Shown here: positions 9,403 to 20,554 of the stretch, in pieces | How the letters are laid out: each line of letters begins with the position of its first letter | Position numbering within the stretch: the stretch's first letter is position 1 | Source: DATLGB01 sp963740765 | Lineage (GTDB): Bacteria > Actinomycetota > Thermoleophilia > Solirubrobacterales > Solirubrobacteraceae | NCBI GenBank assembly: GCA_963740765.1 | Contig: CAVUFN010000010.1 | Location: 488,608-552,607 of the forward strand | Direction: 5' to 3' | Length of the DNA stretch: 64,000 bases | Program-made: the position numbers and the translations under genes | Notes under the pieces: generated by a model | The model's database searches: none | Told to the model about the DNA's origin: nothing | The model's input: the letters and a program-made list of their open reading frames with translations, nothing else

Positions 9403-10950
9403 GTGTCTCGGGTCGTCCGCAACACCGCCATCTTCTCGGTCTTCACGGGGCTGTCGCGGGTCGCCGGGCTGATCCGGGAGATCGCAGCGGCGTACTACTT
9501 CGGGGTCACCGGCCCCGCCTCGGCCTTCACGCTGGCCTTCCAGGTCCCCAACCTGATCCGCGCGCTGGTCGCCGATGCGGCGCTGAGCAGCGCCTTCGTC
9601 CCCGTCTTCACCGAGCTGCAGGAGCAGGGCCGCAAGCAGGAGGCCGCCGCGCTGGCGGCGTCGCTGCTCGGCCTGATCCTCGTCGTGGTGGGGACGATCA
9701 GCGGGCTGTTCGTCCTCGGCGCGGGGCTGGTGATGCCGCTGTTCGCGGGTGACGAGCTCAGCCCGTTCGACACCGACCTGCTGATCGGGCTCAGCCGGGT
9801 CATGTTCCCCATCGTCCTCCTGCTCGGGGTCAACGGCCTGATCGTCGGCATCCTGGCCGCCTACGACCACTTCAGCCTGCCGGCGATCGCGCCGCTGGTC
9901 TGGAACGTCGTGATCATCGCCGGGATGGTCGGGCTGCGCGGCCTGTTCGACGCCCGCTACGAGATCTACGCCTACGCGATCGGCGTCCTCGTCGCCACCG
10001 CGGTCCAGCTGGCGATGGTCGTGCCGGTGCTCAAACGGGTGGGCTTCCCGCTGCGGGTCTCGTTCGACTGGCACGACCCGCGGCTGCGGCGCGTCATCAC
10101 GCTGATGCTGCCGGTCTCCCTCAGCCTCGGCGTCATCAACGTCGACCTGGTCATCAACTCGAGCATCGGGACCCTGATCGACGAGGGCGCGCCGCGCGCG
10201 ATCGACGCCGCCTTCCGCATCTACATGCTCCCCCAGGGCATGTTCTCCGTGGCGGTCGCCACGGTCCTGTTCCCGCAGCTCAGCCGACTGGCCGCGCGCA
10301 AGGACCTACCCGGCCTGCGGCGCTGGAGCGCGGAGGGGATGCGCACGATCTTCCTGGCCCTGATCCCGTGCGCGGCGCTGCTGCTGGCGCTGTCGGAGCC
10401 CATCACCCAGCTCGTCTACCAGCGCGGGGCGTTCGGGGACGCGGCGACCGGGGACGTGTCGACCGCGCTGTTCTGGTTCGCCTTCAGCCTGCCCTTCGCA
10501 GGCGCGAACCTGATGCTCACGCGCACGTTCTTCGCGCTGCAGCGCCCGTGGCTGCCGACCGCGCTGGCCGCGGCGAGCCTCGTGGTCAACACCGTCCTCA
10601 GCCTCGTCCTCTACGGGCCGTTCGGAATCGCCGGCGTCGTCGCCGCCACGGCGATCTCCAGCCTGGTCATGACGCTCCAGCAGGTCGTCTACCTGCGGCG
10701 CGAGCTCAGCGGCTTCGAGATCGTCAGCACCCTGCGCGGCCTGGCCGGGATGACGGTCGCCGCGGCGGTCGCGGGCGGGCTCGCCTACCTCGTCCACCGG
10801 CTGCTCGACGACGCCATCGGGGAGGCGCTGATCGCCCAGATCGTCACGGTCGGGACCGCGATCGGCGCGGGCTTCGCGGTCTATCTCGGGCTCGTCCTGC
10901 TGGCCCGGGTCCCGGAGGCGCTCGCGCTCCAGCGCCGCCTAACGTCCTGA
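9403..10950 (+). CDS. murJ: Lipid II flippase MurJ
   Basis: MurJ (MviN) moves the peptidoglycan precursor lipid II to the outer face of the cytoplasmic membrane. The 515-residue protein from GTG 9403 has about 14 hydrophobic helices and the family's conserved start VVRNTAIFSVFTGLSRVAG, with Arg residues in the first helix (GLIREIAAAYYFG) and PNLIRALVADAALSSAFVPV. The pattern fits the MOP superfamily. It lacks the C-terminal kinase-like extension seen in mycobacterial MviN. The reading frame is clean, and lepA follows 4 bases after its stop. Confidence 0.95.
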   Translation: MSRVVRNTAIFSVFTGLSRVAGLIREIAAAYYFGVTGPASAFTLAFQVPNLIRALVADAALSSAFVPVFTELQEQGRKQEAAALAASLLGLILVVVGTISGLFVLGAGLVMPLFAGDELSPFDTDLLIGLSRVMFPIVLLLGVNGLIVGILAAYDHFSLPAIAPLVWNVVIIAGMVGLRGLFDARYEIYAYAIGVLVATAVQLAMVVPVLKRVGFPLRVSFDWHDPRLRRVITLMLPVSLSLGVINVDLVINSSIGTLIDEGAPRAIDAAFRIYMLPQGMFSVAVATVLFPQLSRLAARKDLPGLRRWSAEGMRTIFLALIPCAALLLALSEPITQLVYQRGAFGDAATGDVSTALFWFAFSLPFAGANLMLTRTFFALQRPWLPTALAAASLVVNTVLSLVLYGPFGIAGVVAATAISSLVMTLQQVVYLRRELSGFEIVSTLRGLAGMTVAAAVAGGLAYLVHRLLDDAIGEALIAQIVTVGTAIGAGFAVYLGLVLLARVPEALALQRRLTS

Positions 10951-10954
10951 GGCC

Positions 10955-12763
<1,809 letters not shown>

Positions 12764-12826
12764 GATCGCCGGGGGGCCTGCCTCGGGGCGCGAGGGCGCG
12801 AGCGACTGCGCCTCGCGACCCCTGGC

Positions 12827-13838
12827 TCAGCCCGGCGGCAGCTCGGTCGGCGACTGCGTCGGCGCCTGCTGCTGCACCGTCTGCGTCTTCGCGGGCGCCG
12901 GGTTCGCGTTCACCGGGGTGCTCGACGGGGGCGCCGGCGGTGGCGTCGCGGGCGGCGGCGGAGGAGGTGGCGGCGGCGGCTGCGGGCAGTCGTCGTCCGG
13001 GGGCGTGATCTTGACCTTGGGCGGGCGGTCGGCGACGGGTGCGACCGGGTGGTGGTGCGACGGCTCGGGGTCCTCCTCACCGGGCGGCGGGCCCGGCGTC
13101 TGGGTTGCCGCAGGGGTCGGCGTCGCGGTCGGCTGCTCGGTCGGGCCGGCCCCGGGCTCCCGCGTCGGGTCCGGACCCGGATCCTGGGTCGGTTCCGGCG
13201 CCGGTGAGGCGGTCGGCTCCGGCGAGGGGGACGGGGACGCGCTGGGGTCGGCAGCGGCAGTTCGGGCGCGCTCACGGCCGGGGCCTGCCGCGACGGGGGT
13301 GGTCGGGCGTGCGGCGCCGGTGGGCGGGCGCCTGGGTGACGGGGCTGGCGCCCCCGCCGGCCGACGGCGCGGGCAGCTCGGGGGCGGTGGTGGCGGGGTC
13401 GGCGGGCACCGCGGGCGCCACCGATCGCGGGCCCGGCGCCGGGTCGGCGGGGACGGAGGGCGAGGTCGGCTTGATCGTCACGCCACCGCCGGGCTGCGTA
13501 GGCGCCGCCGTCGCTGGGCAGCCGGGCGCACCTCTCGCCGCGCGCCGACCGTGCCGCCGGGCAGGCCGATGATCCGTGCCGGGCCGGCGTCGGGACCGGG
13601 GACGATGCGCACACCGTCCGGGCGGCGCCGGCGCTTCGCGGCCTCGACGGGCGCGCTTGTCGGTGGCGCGGCGCGGCATCGCGCGAGCGGCGCGGTCTGC
13701 GCCGGCCGCGGCTCGAGCGAGGAGCCGGGCCAGTCGTGAAGCCGACAGCGGCCGGACCAGGCTGGAGACGAGCAGGGGCGCGACCACCGCCCATCCGACG
13801 ATGTTCAGCGCAGCCAGGATTTTGAGCTTCGTGCTCAT
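12827..13838 (-). CDS. Membrane-anchored proline-rich protein (frameshifted)
   Basis: Reading leftward from ATG 13838, the first 30 residues (STKLKILAALNIVGWAVVAP) form a single N-terminal membrane helix or uncleaved signal. The middle is Arg/Ala-rich and changes frame at least twice. From about 13500 a proline/threonine/serine-rich tail is readable, with repeats such as PEPTASPAPEPTQDPGPDP, a PPPPPPPP run near 12970 and a final QSPTELPPG before TGA at 12827-12829. Such tails usually span the cell wall. No enzymatic domain is visible. The frame changes resemble the single-base errors of the following region. Confidence 0.55.
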
Positions 13839-14015
13839 CACGCGTGTTTGAGGTCAATTCGGGCGGCCGGTGCCTATGGCTCCCCCGAGCCGACGCGTCC
13901 ACCGTGCACTTCATCATGGCACCCGGCGGTCATCCCGACCACGGGGTCGATACCCGATCCCGGTTACATAACAACGTAGCTCGCACCAGAAACCAGCGAC
14001 CTAACCTGTGACCGG
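13839..14015. promoter_or_regulatory. Divergent promoter region before hrcA
   Basis: This 177-base gap separates the leftward proline-rich gene from rightward hrcA and is richer in A/T around 13965-14010. I searched it for the CIRCE inverted repeat that HrcA normally binds and do not see one, so hrcA-dnaJ autoregulation through CIRCE is not supported here. Confidence 0.4.
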
Positions 14016-15038
14016 ATGCTGACGCCCCGCCAGGAGCAGCTCTTGCGCAAGGTCGTGGACGCTCATTCGGCGTCCGGCCAGCCCGTGGGCTCGAAGGCGC
14101 TGGCGGCGCAGCCGGACGTGACCTACGGGCCGTCCACCATCCGCAACGAGCTGGCGGTGCTGGAGGAGCTCGGCCTGCTCGCCCACCCGCACACGTCGGC
14201 GGGGCGGGTCCCCACCGACGCCGGCTACCGCTACTTCGTCGACAAGCTGCTCCCGGCCGACCCGGCGCACCGCGCGCACGGTCGAGCTGAGCCTCGTCCG
14301 CCGCGAGGTCGACGACGCGATGCGCGACGACGACGGAGACGCTGTCGCAGCTCACCAACCTGATGGCGATCGTCTCCGCGCCGCCGATCCAGACCGCCAC
14401 CGTCCGCCACGTCGAGGTCCTGCTGCTGCAGCCGCAGGTGCTGATGGTCGTCGTCATCACCTCCACGGGCGGCGTCTCCAAGCGCGTCTTCACCTTCGAG
14501 TCGGCCGGTCGACAGCGGGCTCGCCGACTGGGCCGCGTCCTATCTCAACGAGCAGCTCGCCGGCCGGCCGCTCGGCGCGCGCACCCTGCGCGCGCGCCTC
14601 GCCGACCCGGCGCTCGACGCCGACCGAGCGCGCCTTCGTCGAGTCGCTGATGCCCGGCCTTCACCGACCTCGAGGAGGCGGCGGAGACGACGCTGTACGT
14701 CGACGGCGCCCACCGCCTGCTCGGAGCGTGCCGGCGACGTCTCGCAGATCCAGGAGCTGATGGAGATGCTCGAGCGCCGCGCGGTGCTGCTCGGCGCGCT
14801 CCAGACGGCGCTCGACAGCCGCGAGGTCTACGTCCGCATCGGCGCCGAGAACGAGCTGCCCGCGCTGCGCTCGATGTCGCTGGTGGCCGCCAACTACGGG
14901 CTGCCGGCGCGCAACCTCGGCACCGTCTCGCTCGTCGGCCCGACCCGGATGGACTACGGCGCGATGATCGGCACCGTCCGCGCCGCCGCGCTGCGAGCTC
15001 TCGCCGCTTCGTCGAGGACGTCTGGGTCGACTGGCTGA
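14016..15038 (+). CDS. hrcA: Heat-inducible transcription repressor HrcA (frameshifted)
   Basis: HrcA represses class I heat-shock genes by binding CIRCE. From ATG 14016 the winged-helix domain is clean: LTPRQEQLLRKVVDAHSASG, then GPSTIRNELAVLEELGLL and HTSAGRVPTDAGYRYFVD. Afterwards the frame shifts about every 60 bases, but the three frames together give the complete family sequence (TVELSLVRREVDDAM, NLMAIVSAPPIQ, VYVRIGAENELPAL, YGLPARNLGTVSLVGPTRMDY). Each insertion can be explained as an extra C or G at a third codon position. The likely stop is TGA 15036-15038, joined to dnaJ. Confidence 0.92.
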
Positions 15039-16162
15039 GCGAGGCACCAAGCGCGACTACTACGAGGTCCTGGGCGTCGACCGCGGGCGCCGACGGGACC
15101 GAGATCAAGAAGGCGTTCCGGCGCCTGGCCCGCCAGCTGCACCCGGACGCCGAACCCGGACGACCCGAACGCCGAGGAGCGCTTCAAGGAGGTCGCCGAG
15201 GCCTACGAGGTCCTCAACGACGCCGAGCGCCGCCAGCTCTACGACCAGTACGGGCACGACGGCCTGCGCGGCGGCGGCTTCGACCCCGGCTTCGACGAGT
15301 TCGGCTCCTTCGGCGACCTGTTCAGCGCGTTCTTCGGCGGCGGCGGCGGCGCCGGTCGCGGGCCGCGCCAGGGCGCCGACGTCGGCGCGACGGTCGCGAT
15401 CGAGCTGTCGACGCCGCCGCGCGGCACCCGCGCCGAGATCGCCTACGAGGTCGTCGAGCGCTGCGAGCACTGCCACGGCAACGGCGCCGAGCCCGGCACG
15501 CCGATCGAGACGTGCCCGACCTGCGGCGGCGCCGGGCCAGATCCAGCAGGTCGTCGCAGACCGGCCTCGGCCAGCATGGTCCGCACCGGCGCGTGCGCGA
15601 CGTGCGGCGGCGACGGCAAGGTCGCCGCAGACGCCGTGCGAGGTGTGCGCGGGCGACGGCGTCGTCCAGGCCGAGCAAGCGCGTCGAGGTCGACATCCCG
15701 GCCGGCATCGCCGACGGCCAGCGCATCCGCGTGTCCGGCCGCGGCCACGCGGGCGAGCCCGGCGCGCCCGGCCGGCGACCTGTTCGTGCAGGTCCGCGTC
15801 CGCGAGGACGAGCGCTTCCTGCGCGACGGCGACGACCTCGTCACGGTCGTCGACGTCCCGGCGCCGCGGGCCGCGCTCGGCACGACCGTCGCCGGTGCCG
15901 ACCCTCGACGGGCGAGCACGAGCTGGAGATCCCCGCCGGCACGCAGCCGGGCGAGGTCAAGACCATCCGCGGCGCGGGCATGCCGCCGCTGCGGCGCGGC
16001 CGGCCGGGCGACCTGCGCGTCGTCGTCAACGTCGCCGTCCCGCGCAAGCTCACCAAGGACCAGCGGCGCCAGCTCGAGGCAGCTGGCCGACTCCTTCTCC
16101 GACGACGCGTTCGCGTCCGACGAGGGCCTGCTCGGCAAGCTGCGCCGCGCTCGTGGCGTTGA
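15035..16162 (+). CDS. dnaJ: Chaperone DnaJ (frameshifted)
   Basis: DnaJ stimulates the ATPase of DnaK and delivers unfolded proteins to it. Pieced together across frames, the J domain reads KRDYYEVLGVDRGADG, then HPDANPDDPNAEERF, without a clearly visible HPD deviation. A Gly/Phe-rich linker follows (GGGFDPGFDEFGSFGDLF), then the zinc centre with CEHCHGNGAEPG, CPTCGGAG, CATCGGDGK and CEVC, and the C-terminal substrate domain (GTQPGEVKTIRGAGMPPL). About eight one-base insertions interrupt it. The start codon is masked by an error near 15035. The stop TGA 16160-16162 overlaps a TTG start of prmA. Confidence 0.92.
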   Translation: MSEAPSATTTRSWASTAGADGTEIKKAFRRLARQLHPDAEPGRPERRGALQGGRRGLRGPQRRRAPPALRPVRARRPARRRLRPRLRRVRLLRRPVQRVLRRRRRRRSRAAPGRRRRRDGRDRAVDAAARHPRRDRLRGRRALRALPRQRRRARHADRDVPDLRRRRARSSRSSQTGLGQHGPHRRVRDVRRRRQGRRRRRARCARATASSRPSKRVEVDIPAGIADGQRIRVSGRGHAGEPGAPGRRPVRAGPRPRGRALPARRRRPRHGRRRPGAAGRARHDRRRCRPSTGEHELEIPAGTQPGEVKTIRGAGMPPLRRGRPGDLRVVVNVAVPRKLTKDQRRQLEAAGRLLLRRRVRVRRGPARQAAPRSWR

Positions 16163-16945
16163 TCCGCCTCGTCCGTGCGGGTGCGCGGCGACGACGGCGG
16201 CGTCGTCCTCGCCGAGCTGCTCGAGCTCTCGCCCGCCGGGGTGGAGGAGGGCGAGCTCGCCGACGGCGTCGAGTACGTCATCTACGGCGCGCCGGGCGAG
16301 CTGCCCGCGCTGCCCGCGATCGCAGGCCGCGGCCGGCGACGTGCTCGTCGAGGTGTCCTCGACGGAGATCGCCGACGACTGGGACGAGCGCTGGAAGCAG
16401 TGGCACCGGCCGGTCGCGATCGGGCCGCTGCGGGTGCGGCCGCCGTGGGAGCCCGCGCCGTCGACCGGCTCGACATCGTCATCGACCCCGGCCAGGCGTT
16501 CGGGACCGGCGGCGCACGCGACCACGCGGCTGTGCCTGGAGCTGCTGCTGGAGCTGGAGCCCGGCGGCGCCGTTCGCCGACTGGGGCTGCGGCTCCGGCG
16601 TGCTCGCGATCGCGGCGGCCAAGCTCGGCTTCGCCCGGTGGCCGCGGTCGACTACGACCCGCTCGCCGTCGACGCCACGCGCGTGAACGCGGGCGTCAAC
16701 GGGGTGGCGCTCGAGGTCGGCGCAGGTCAACCTGCGCGAGCGGCCGGGCCCGCCGCGCCGACCGTCTGCGCGAACCTGCTCCGGCCGCTGCTGCTCGAGG
16801 TCGCCGCCGGCGCTCGCCGAGGCGCCCGGAGCGGCTGATCGTCTCCGGCCTGCTCGCCACGAGGCGGACGAGCGTCGCCGCCGCCTTCGCCCGCGCCGTG
16901 CGCGCCCGCCGCTCAGCCGAGGGCTGGACCGCTCTTCTGCTCTAG
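16159..16945 (+). CDS. prmA: Ribosomal protein L11 methyltransferase-like (frameshifted)
   Basis: PrmA methylates ribosomal protein L11 using S-adenosylmethionine. The probable start is TTG 16159 (IRLV, then VRGDDGGVVLAELLEL). Across frames I read the N-terminal domain (ELADGVEYVIYGAPGELP, then WDERWKQWHRPVAIGPL), the family motif DPGQAFGTGAHATTRLCLEL and the SAM-binding ADWGCGSGVLAIAAAKLG, followed by VDYDPLAV and the NLLRPLLLEVA motif in place of the usual catalytic-loop segment. It ends EGWTALLL at 16945, overlapping the convergent DUF192 gene by about 30 bases. The position after dnaJ is usual for PrmA. About seven one-base errors break it. Confidence 0.88.
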
Positions 16946-17179
16946 CACCGAGCGGGCGGCGCGGCACCAGCGCAGCCGGCCGGGCCGGACGTCGCGGTCG
17001 ACGCGGACGACCTCGCCCGTCGGCGTCCAGCCAGATCAGGTCGATCGCGAAGCGCATCGTGAACGTGTGGACGCTGCGGCAGCGCGGCAGCAGCAGCGCC
17101 TCGTCGGCGGGCATGTCGCGCCGGAACCCGAGGCCGCCGGGCGCGCTTCGAGGAAGGTGTCGGCTCGAACCACTCTCAT
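16913..17179 (-). CDS. DUF192 family protein (frameshifted)
   Basis: Leftward from ATG 17179 (RVVRADTFLEAR) a small protein of about 88 residues is readable. Its core PADEALLLPRCRSVHTFTMR followed by FAIDLIWLDADGEVVRVDRD is the DUF192 signature, in which a Cys, a His and a Met-Arg pair surround a small beta barrel. Function is unknown, although some members are secreted or found near pilus genes. Two one-base insertions are needed to keep one frame, one of them a GC pair in the Gly codon before EVVRV. Confidence 0.75.
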
Positions 17180-17216
17180 GCCCGTCCTAGGTCCGGGCCG
17201 CTGCCTATCCTCTCAA

Positions 17217-17652
17217 GTGAGTGTCGCCGAGCAGATCCCGACGGACGTCAAGGCCGCCATGAAGGCGCGGGGACCGCGAGCGCGCGTCCGCGCTGCGGCT
17301 CGTCCTGGCCGAGCTGCAGAAGGACGCCAAGGAGGGCGCGGGCGACGAGCGGGCCGTGCTGCGCCGCGAGCGCAAGCGCCGCCGCGACGCCGAGACCGCC
17401 TTCCGCGACGCCGGCCGCGACCGAGCTGGCCGACAAGGAGGCCTCCGAGGCCGCGCTGATCGAGACCTACCTGCCGCCGCAGCTCTCCGACGCCGAGCTC
17501 GACGAGCTCGTCCAGGCCGCGATCGAGGAGACCGGCGCCGCAGTCGATGCGCGACATGGGCAAGGCGATCAAGCACGTCGATGGCCGCCGCCGGCGGCCG
17601 CGCCGAGGGCGCGCGCGTCTCCGCGCAGGTCAAGGAGGCGCTGACCGCCTAG
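17217..17652 (+). CDS. yqeY: GatB/YqeY domain protein (frameshifted)
   Basis: GTG 17217 gives a protein of about 144 residues that matches the YqeY family: VAEQIPTDVKAAMKAGDRER, then ASALRLVLAELQKDAKEG, a helical middle, SEAALIETYLPPQLSDAELD, and the C-terminal RVSAQVKEALTA. The family shares the tRNA-binding tail of GatB and is thought to act on tRNA or aminoacyl-tRNA, but its exact role is unsettled. Four one-base insertions are present, each giving a GC or CG pair at a third codon position (for example in the Ala codon of KAGDRER). Its stop TAG overlaps the GTG of phoH. Confidence 0.88.
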
Positions 17653-19260
17653 TGGCCCGCCGCCAGCTCGAGGTCTCCAACGAGGTCGCCGCGGAGCTCG
17701 CCGGCTCGCAGGACCGGATGCTGCGCGAGCTGGAGGAGCCAGCTCGGCTGCGAGATCTTCCTGCGCGGCAACCTCGTCACGCTCGACGGCGAGGCCGAGG
17801 CGGTCGCCAACGGCGCCACCGTCGTCCGCGAGCTCTCGAGCCTCGTCGGCCGCGGCCACGAGCTCGGCCCGGCGACGATCGAGTCGGTCACCGCGCGTGC
17901 TCGGCGAGCACGACGTCGCCGACGCAGGTGCTCGAGGACGTCGTCTGGCGCCACCGCAACCTGCGCGTCGCGCCCAAGTCGGTCAACCAGAAGCGCTACG
18001 TCGACGCGATCCGCGAGCACACGGTCACCTTCGGCATCGGCCCGGCCGGCACCGGCAAGACGTTCCTGGCCATCGCGATGGCCGTCGCCGCGCTGTCGCG
18101 CCGCGAGGTCAACCGCATCATCCTCACCCGCCCCGCCGTCGAGGCCGGCGAGCGCCTCGGCTTCCTGCCCGGCGACCTGATGGCCAAGGTGGACCCGTAC
18201 CTGCGGCCGCTGTTCGACGCGCATGAACGACATGCTCGACCCCGAGCGCGTCACGGCGCACCTGGAGAAGGGCGTCATCGAGGTCGCGCCGCTGGCGTTC
18301 ATGCGCGGGCGGGCCAGCCGGTCGACCAGCGGGTGCTCACGCGGACGGCTGGGAGCGGATCGGCTAGCTGCGCGTAGGCGACCTGGTAGTCGGCTCGGAC
18401 GGGCGCGCGACACGGTGCTCGGCGTGTAACGCAGGGACGCAGGCAGGTATTACGACTCAGCGCGCAGGACGGCGCGTCGACCCGCTGCTGCGCTGAGCAT
18501 CTGTGGACGGTGAAGGACAACGAGGATAGAGCGGACGATGAGTACGGACGAGCTCGTACTGGGGAGTGGGCTGTCGCTCGTCAGTGCGCTCGTCGAGCTC
18601 GCGACGCGAGATCGTGCCGTCGTGCGCACTTTGTGCAGCTATGGCAACTCCAAGTGCGGGCGCGGTGGCGTCGCCGAGTTGTCGAGATGGTCCCTGCACG
18701 ACGCTACGGAGGCCAGGCTTGCCGCGCTCCGTGAGCTGCTCGCCGATGACGGCTCGCACGACGACGTCATCGAGCTTGAGTGGTCTCTCGGAGGTGTCGC
18801 CGAATGGCGGGATGGCGAACTCGACGTCTAGCTCCCGTAGGACGGCGGGCGTCCGATGTGTTTCGTCGACTTGATCGAACTTGATGGCGAGGTTGAGATC
18901 GTCTGCATTCAGGTCGTCGCTGTGGATTTGCTGTATGTGAAAGAAGACTAACTAGTTACGCACAACACGCTCAACGACTCCTTCGTGATCCTCGACGAGG
19001 CGCAGAACACCTCGCCGGAGCAGATGAAGATGTTCCTGACGCGGCTGGGCTTCGGCTCCAAGATGGTCGTCAACGGCGACGTGTCGCAGATCGACCTGCC
19101 GCGCGACCAGCGCTCCGGCCTGGTCGAGGTGGGGGAGATCCTGCGCGGCGTCGAGGGCGTCGGCGTCGTCCACTTCGGCAACGAGGACGTCGTGCGCCAC
19201 AAGATCGTCCAGCGCATCGTCAAGGCCTACGCCGAGCACGCCGAGCAGCCGGCGCCCGAC
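17652..19260 (+). CDS. phoH: PhoH-like ATPase interrupted by an intein
   Basis: PhoH proteins are RecA-fold ATPases, some with RNA helicase or nuclease links. The N-extein (17652-18312) has EIFLRGNLVTLDGEAE, VAPKSVNQKRYVDAIREHTV and the Walker A GPAGTGKTFLAIAMA, then ILTRPAVEAGERLGFLPGDL and EVAPLAFMRGR. The C-extein resumes at 18967 with TLNDSFVILDEAQNTSPEQM (Walker B) and NGDVSQIDLPRDQRSGLVEV. MRGRTLND is normally continuous in this family; here about 654 bases carrying intein splicing motifs lie between them. The N-extein has five or so GC/CG insertions. The exact stop is obscured by errors just before ybeY, so the end given is approximate. Confidence 0.9.
18313..18966 (+). mobile_element. 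Intein inside phoH (mini-intein size, disrupted copy)
   Basis: The segment between PhoH residues MRGR and TLND carries both ends of a Hint splicing domain. N-terminal blocks read QPVDQRVLT, DGWERIG, LRVGDLVVGSDGR, LGV, TQGRRQVLRLSAQDG and ASTRCCAEHLWTV. C-terminal blocks read EIVCIQV and LYVKED, then LVTHN followed by the Thr of the C-extein, so splicing would use His-Asn and Thr. Restoring one missing base at 18312-18314 would give a Cys as first residue. At about 218 codons it is too short for a full homing endonuclease. As written it has four apparent one-base losses, a TAG for the expected Glu of GELRVGD and a TAA for the expected aromatic residue before LVTHN. Codons such as tta, gta, cga and gat mark it off from host DNA. 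The middle (about 18510-18840) matches nothing I know. Confidence 0.85.
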
Positions 19261-19274
19261 TGCGCAGCGCCGCG

Positions 19275-19654
19275 GTGCGTCGAGCTCGACGTCGCGGGGC
19301 GACGCGCCTCGAGGCCGACGCGGGTGGAGCTCGTCGCCGTCGCGCTCGCGTCGGCGGGCATCGAGGCCGGGCACGTCGCGGTCGAGTTCGTCGACGCCGA
19401 GCGCGATCGCCGAGCTCAACGCCGAGCACCGCGGCAAGCCCGGGCCGACGGACGTGCTGTCCTTCGGGGTCGACGAGGACGGCGAGGCCGACCGGCCGCG
19501 CGAGCTCGGCGACGTCGTGATCTGCCCGGAGCACACCGAGGACCTCGAGGAGGCCGTCGTCCACGGCGTGCTGCACCTCGTCGGCATGGACCACGAGACC
19601 GACGAGGGCGAGATGCTCGCCCTGCAGGCGCAGATCATGGCGTGGATGCGATGA
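19275..19654 (+). CDS. ybeY: Endoribonuclease YbeY (frameshifted)
   Basis: YbeY is a metal-dependent endoribonuclease for rRNA maturation and ribosome quality control. A GTG at 19275 begins VELDV, then the corrected reading continues GDALEADRVELVAVALASAG and AELNAEHRGKPGPTDVLSFG. The active-site motif HGVLHLVGMDHE (HxxxHxxxxDH) is intact near the C-terminus, followed by LQAQIMAWMR. Length is about 120 residues, slightly short at the N-terminus. It sits between phoH and era, the standard order, and its TGA overlaps the era ATG. Confidence 0.92.
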
Positions 19655-20554
19655 CCCGCTCGGGCTTCATCGCGCTCGCCGGCCGGCCCGAACGTCGGCA
19701 AGTCGACGCTCGTCAACGCGATCGTCGGCCGCAAGGTCGCGATCGTCTCCGACAAGCCGCAGACCACCCGGCGCGCGATCCGCGGCGTCGCCACCGAGCC
19801 CGGCGACGTGGCAGGCCGTGCTGTGCGACCTGCCCGGCGTGCAGCGCCCGCGCGACGTGCTGACCGACGCGCATGCAGCGCCGGGTCGAGCAGGAGCTCG
19901 CCGAGTGCGACGGCGTGCTGTTCGTCGTCGACGCCGCGGGCGTCGGCGGCCCGGGCGACCGCTTGATCGCCCAGGCGCTCGCGCGGGCCAAGCCGCCGGT
20001 GACGATCGTCGTCAACAAGGTCGACAGGCTCGACCGCACCGCAGATCGTCGAGGCGCTGCAGGCCGCCGCCGCGCTGGAGGAGGAGTTCGGGCTCGACGC
20101 CGAGATCTTCCCGGTCTCCGCGCGCAAGGGCGACGGGCGTGCCGGCGCTGAAGGAGCACATCGTCGCCGCGCTGCCCGAGGGCCCGTTCTACTTCGAGCC
20201 GAGGACGAGGTCTCCGACCTGCGCGAGGACGTCTTCCTCGCCGAGCTGGTGCGCGAGCAGGTGCTGCGCCGCACCCGCCAGGAGGTCCCGCACGCGGTCG
20301 AGGTCCAGGTCGAGGAGATCGACGAGCGCGAGGACGGCCTGCTCACCGTCCGCGCGGCCGTCTGGGTGGAGACGGAGTCCCAGAAGGGCATCCTGATCGG
20401 CGCCGGCGGCAAGATGATCAAGGACATCGGGACCGCCGCGCGCAAGGAGATCGAGCGCGAGGTCGCCGAGCACGTGCACCTCGACCTGTCGGTCCGCGTG
20501 CGCCGGTCCTGGCGCGCCGACGACGCCCTGCTGGACCGCCTCGGCATCACGTGA
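19651..20554 (+). CDS. era: GTPase Era (frameshifted)
   Basis: Era binds 16S rRNA and helps assemble the 30S subunit. The GTPase part reads GFIALAGRPNVGKSTLVNAI (G1), KVAIVSDKPQTTRRAIRGV (G2), CDLPGVQRPRD (G3) and VVNKVDRLD (G4). The C-terminal KH domain from 20249 onward is in a clean frame (VEEIDEREDGLLTVRAAVWV, then GAGGKMIKDIGTAARKEIE, ending DALLDRLGIT). About six single-base errors lie in the first two thirds: five fit the CG/GC third-position pattern and one, near 20203, is a lost G. The stop overlaps the convergent DUF5519 gene by 8 bases. Confidence 0.95.

Noticed and set aside
12940..13260. Tandem DNA repeat or CRISPR-like array
   Set aside because: The repetition is degenerate and reflects Pro/Thr/Pro-Glu codons of a proline-rich tail; there are no regular repeats and spacers.
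18538..18831. A stand-alone 97-residue gene
   Set aside because: It lies wholly inside the intein between its splicing blocks and resembles no family, so I treat it as part of the insert.
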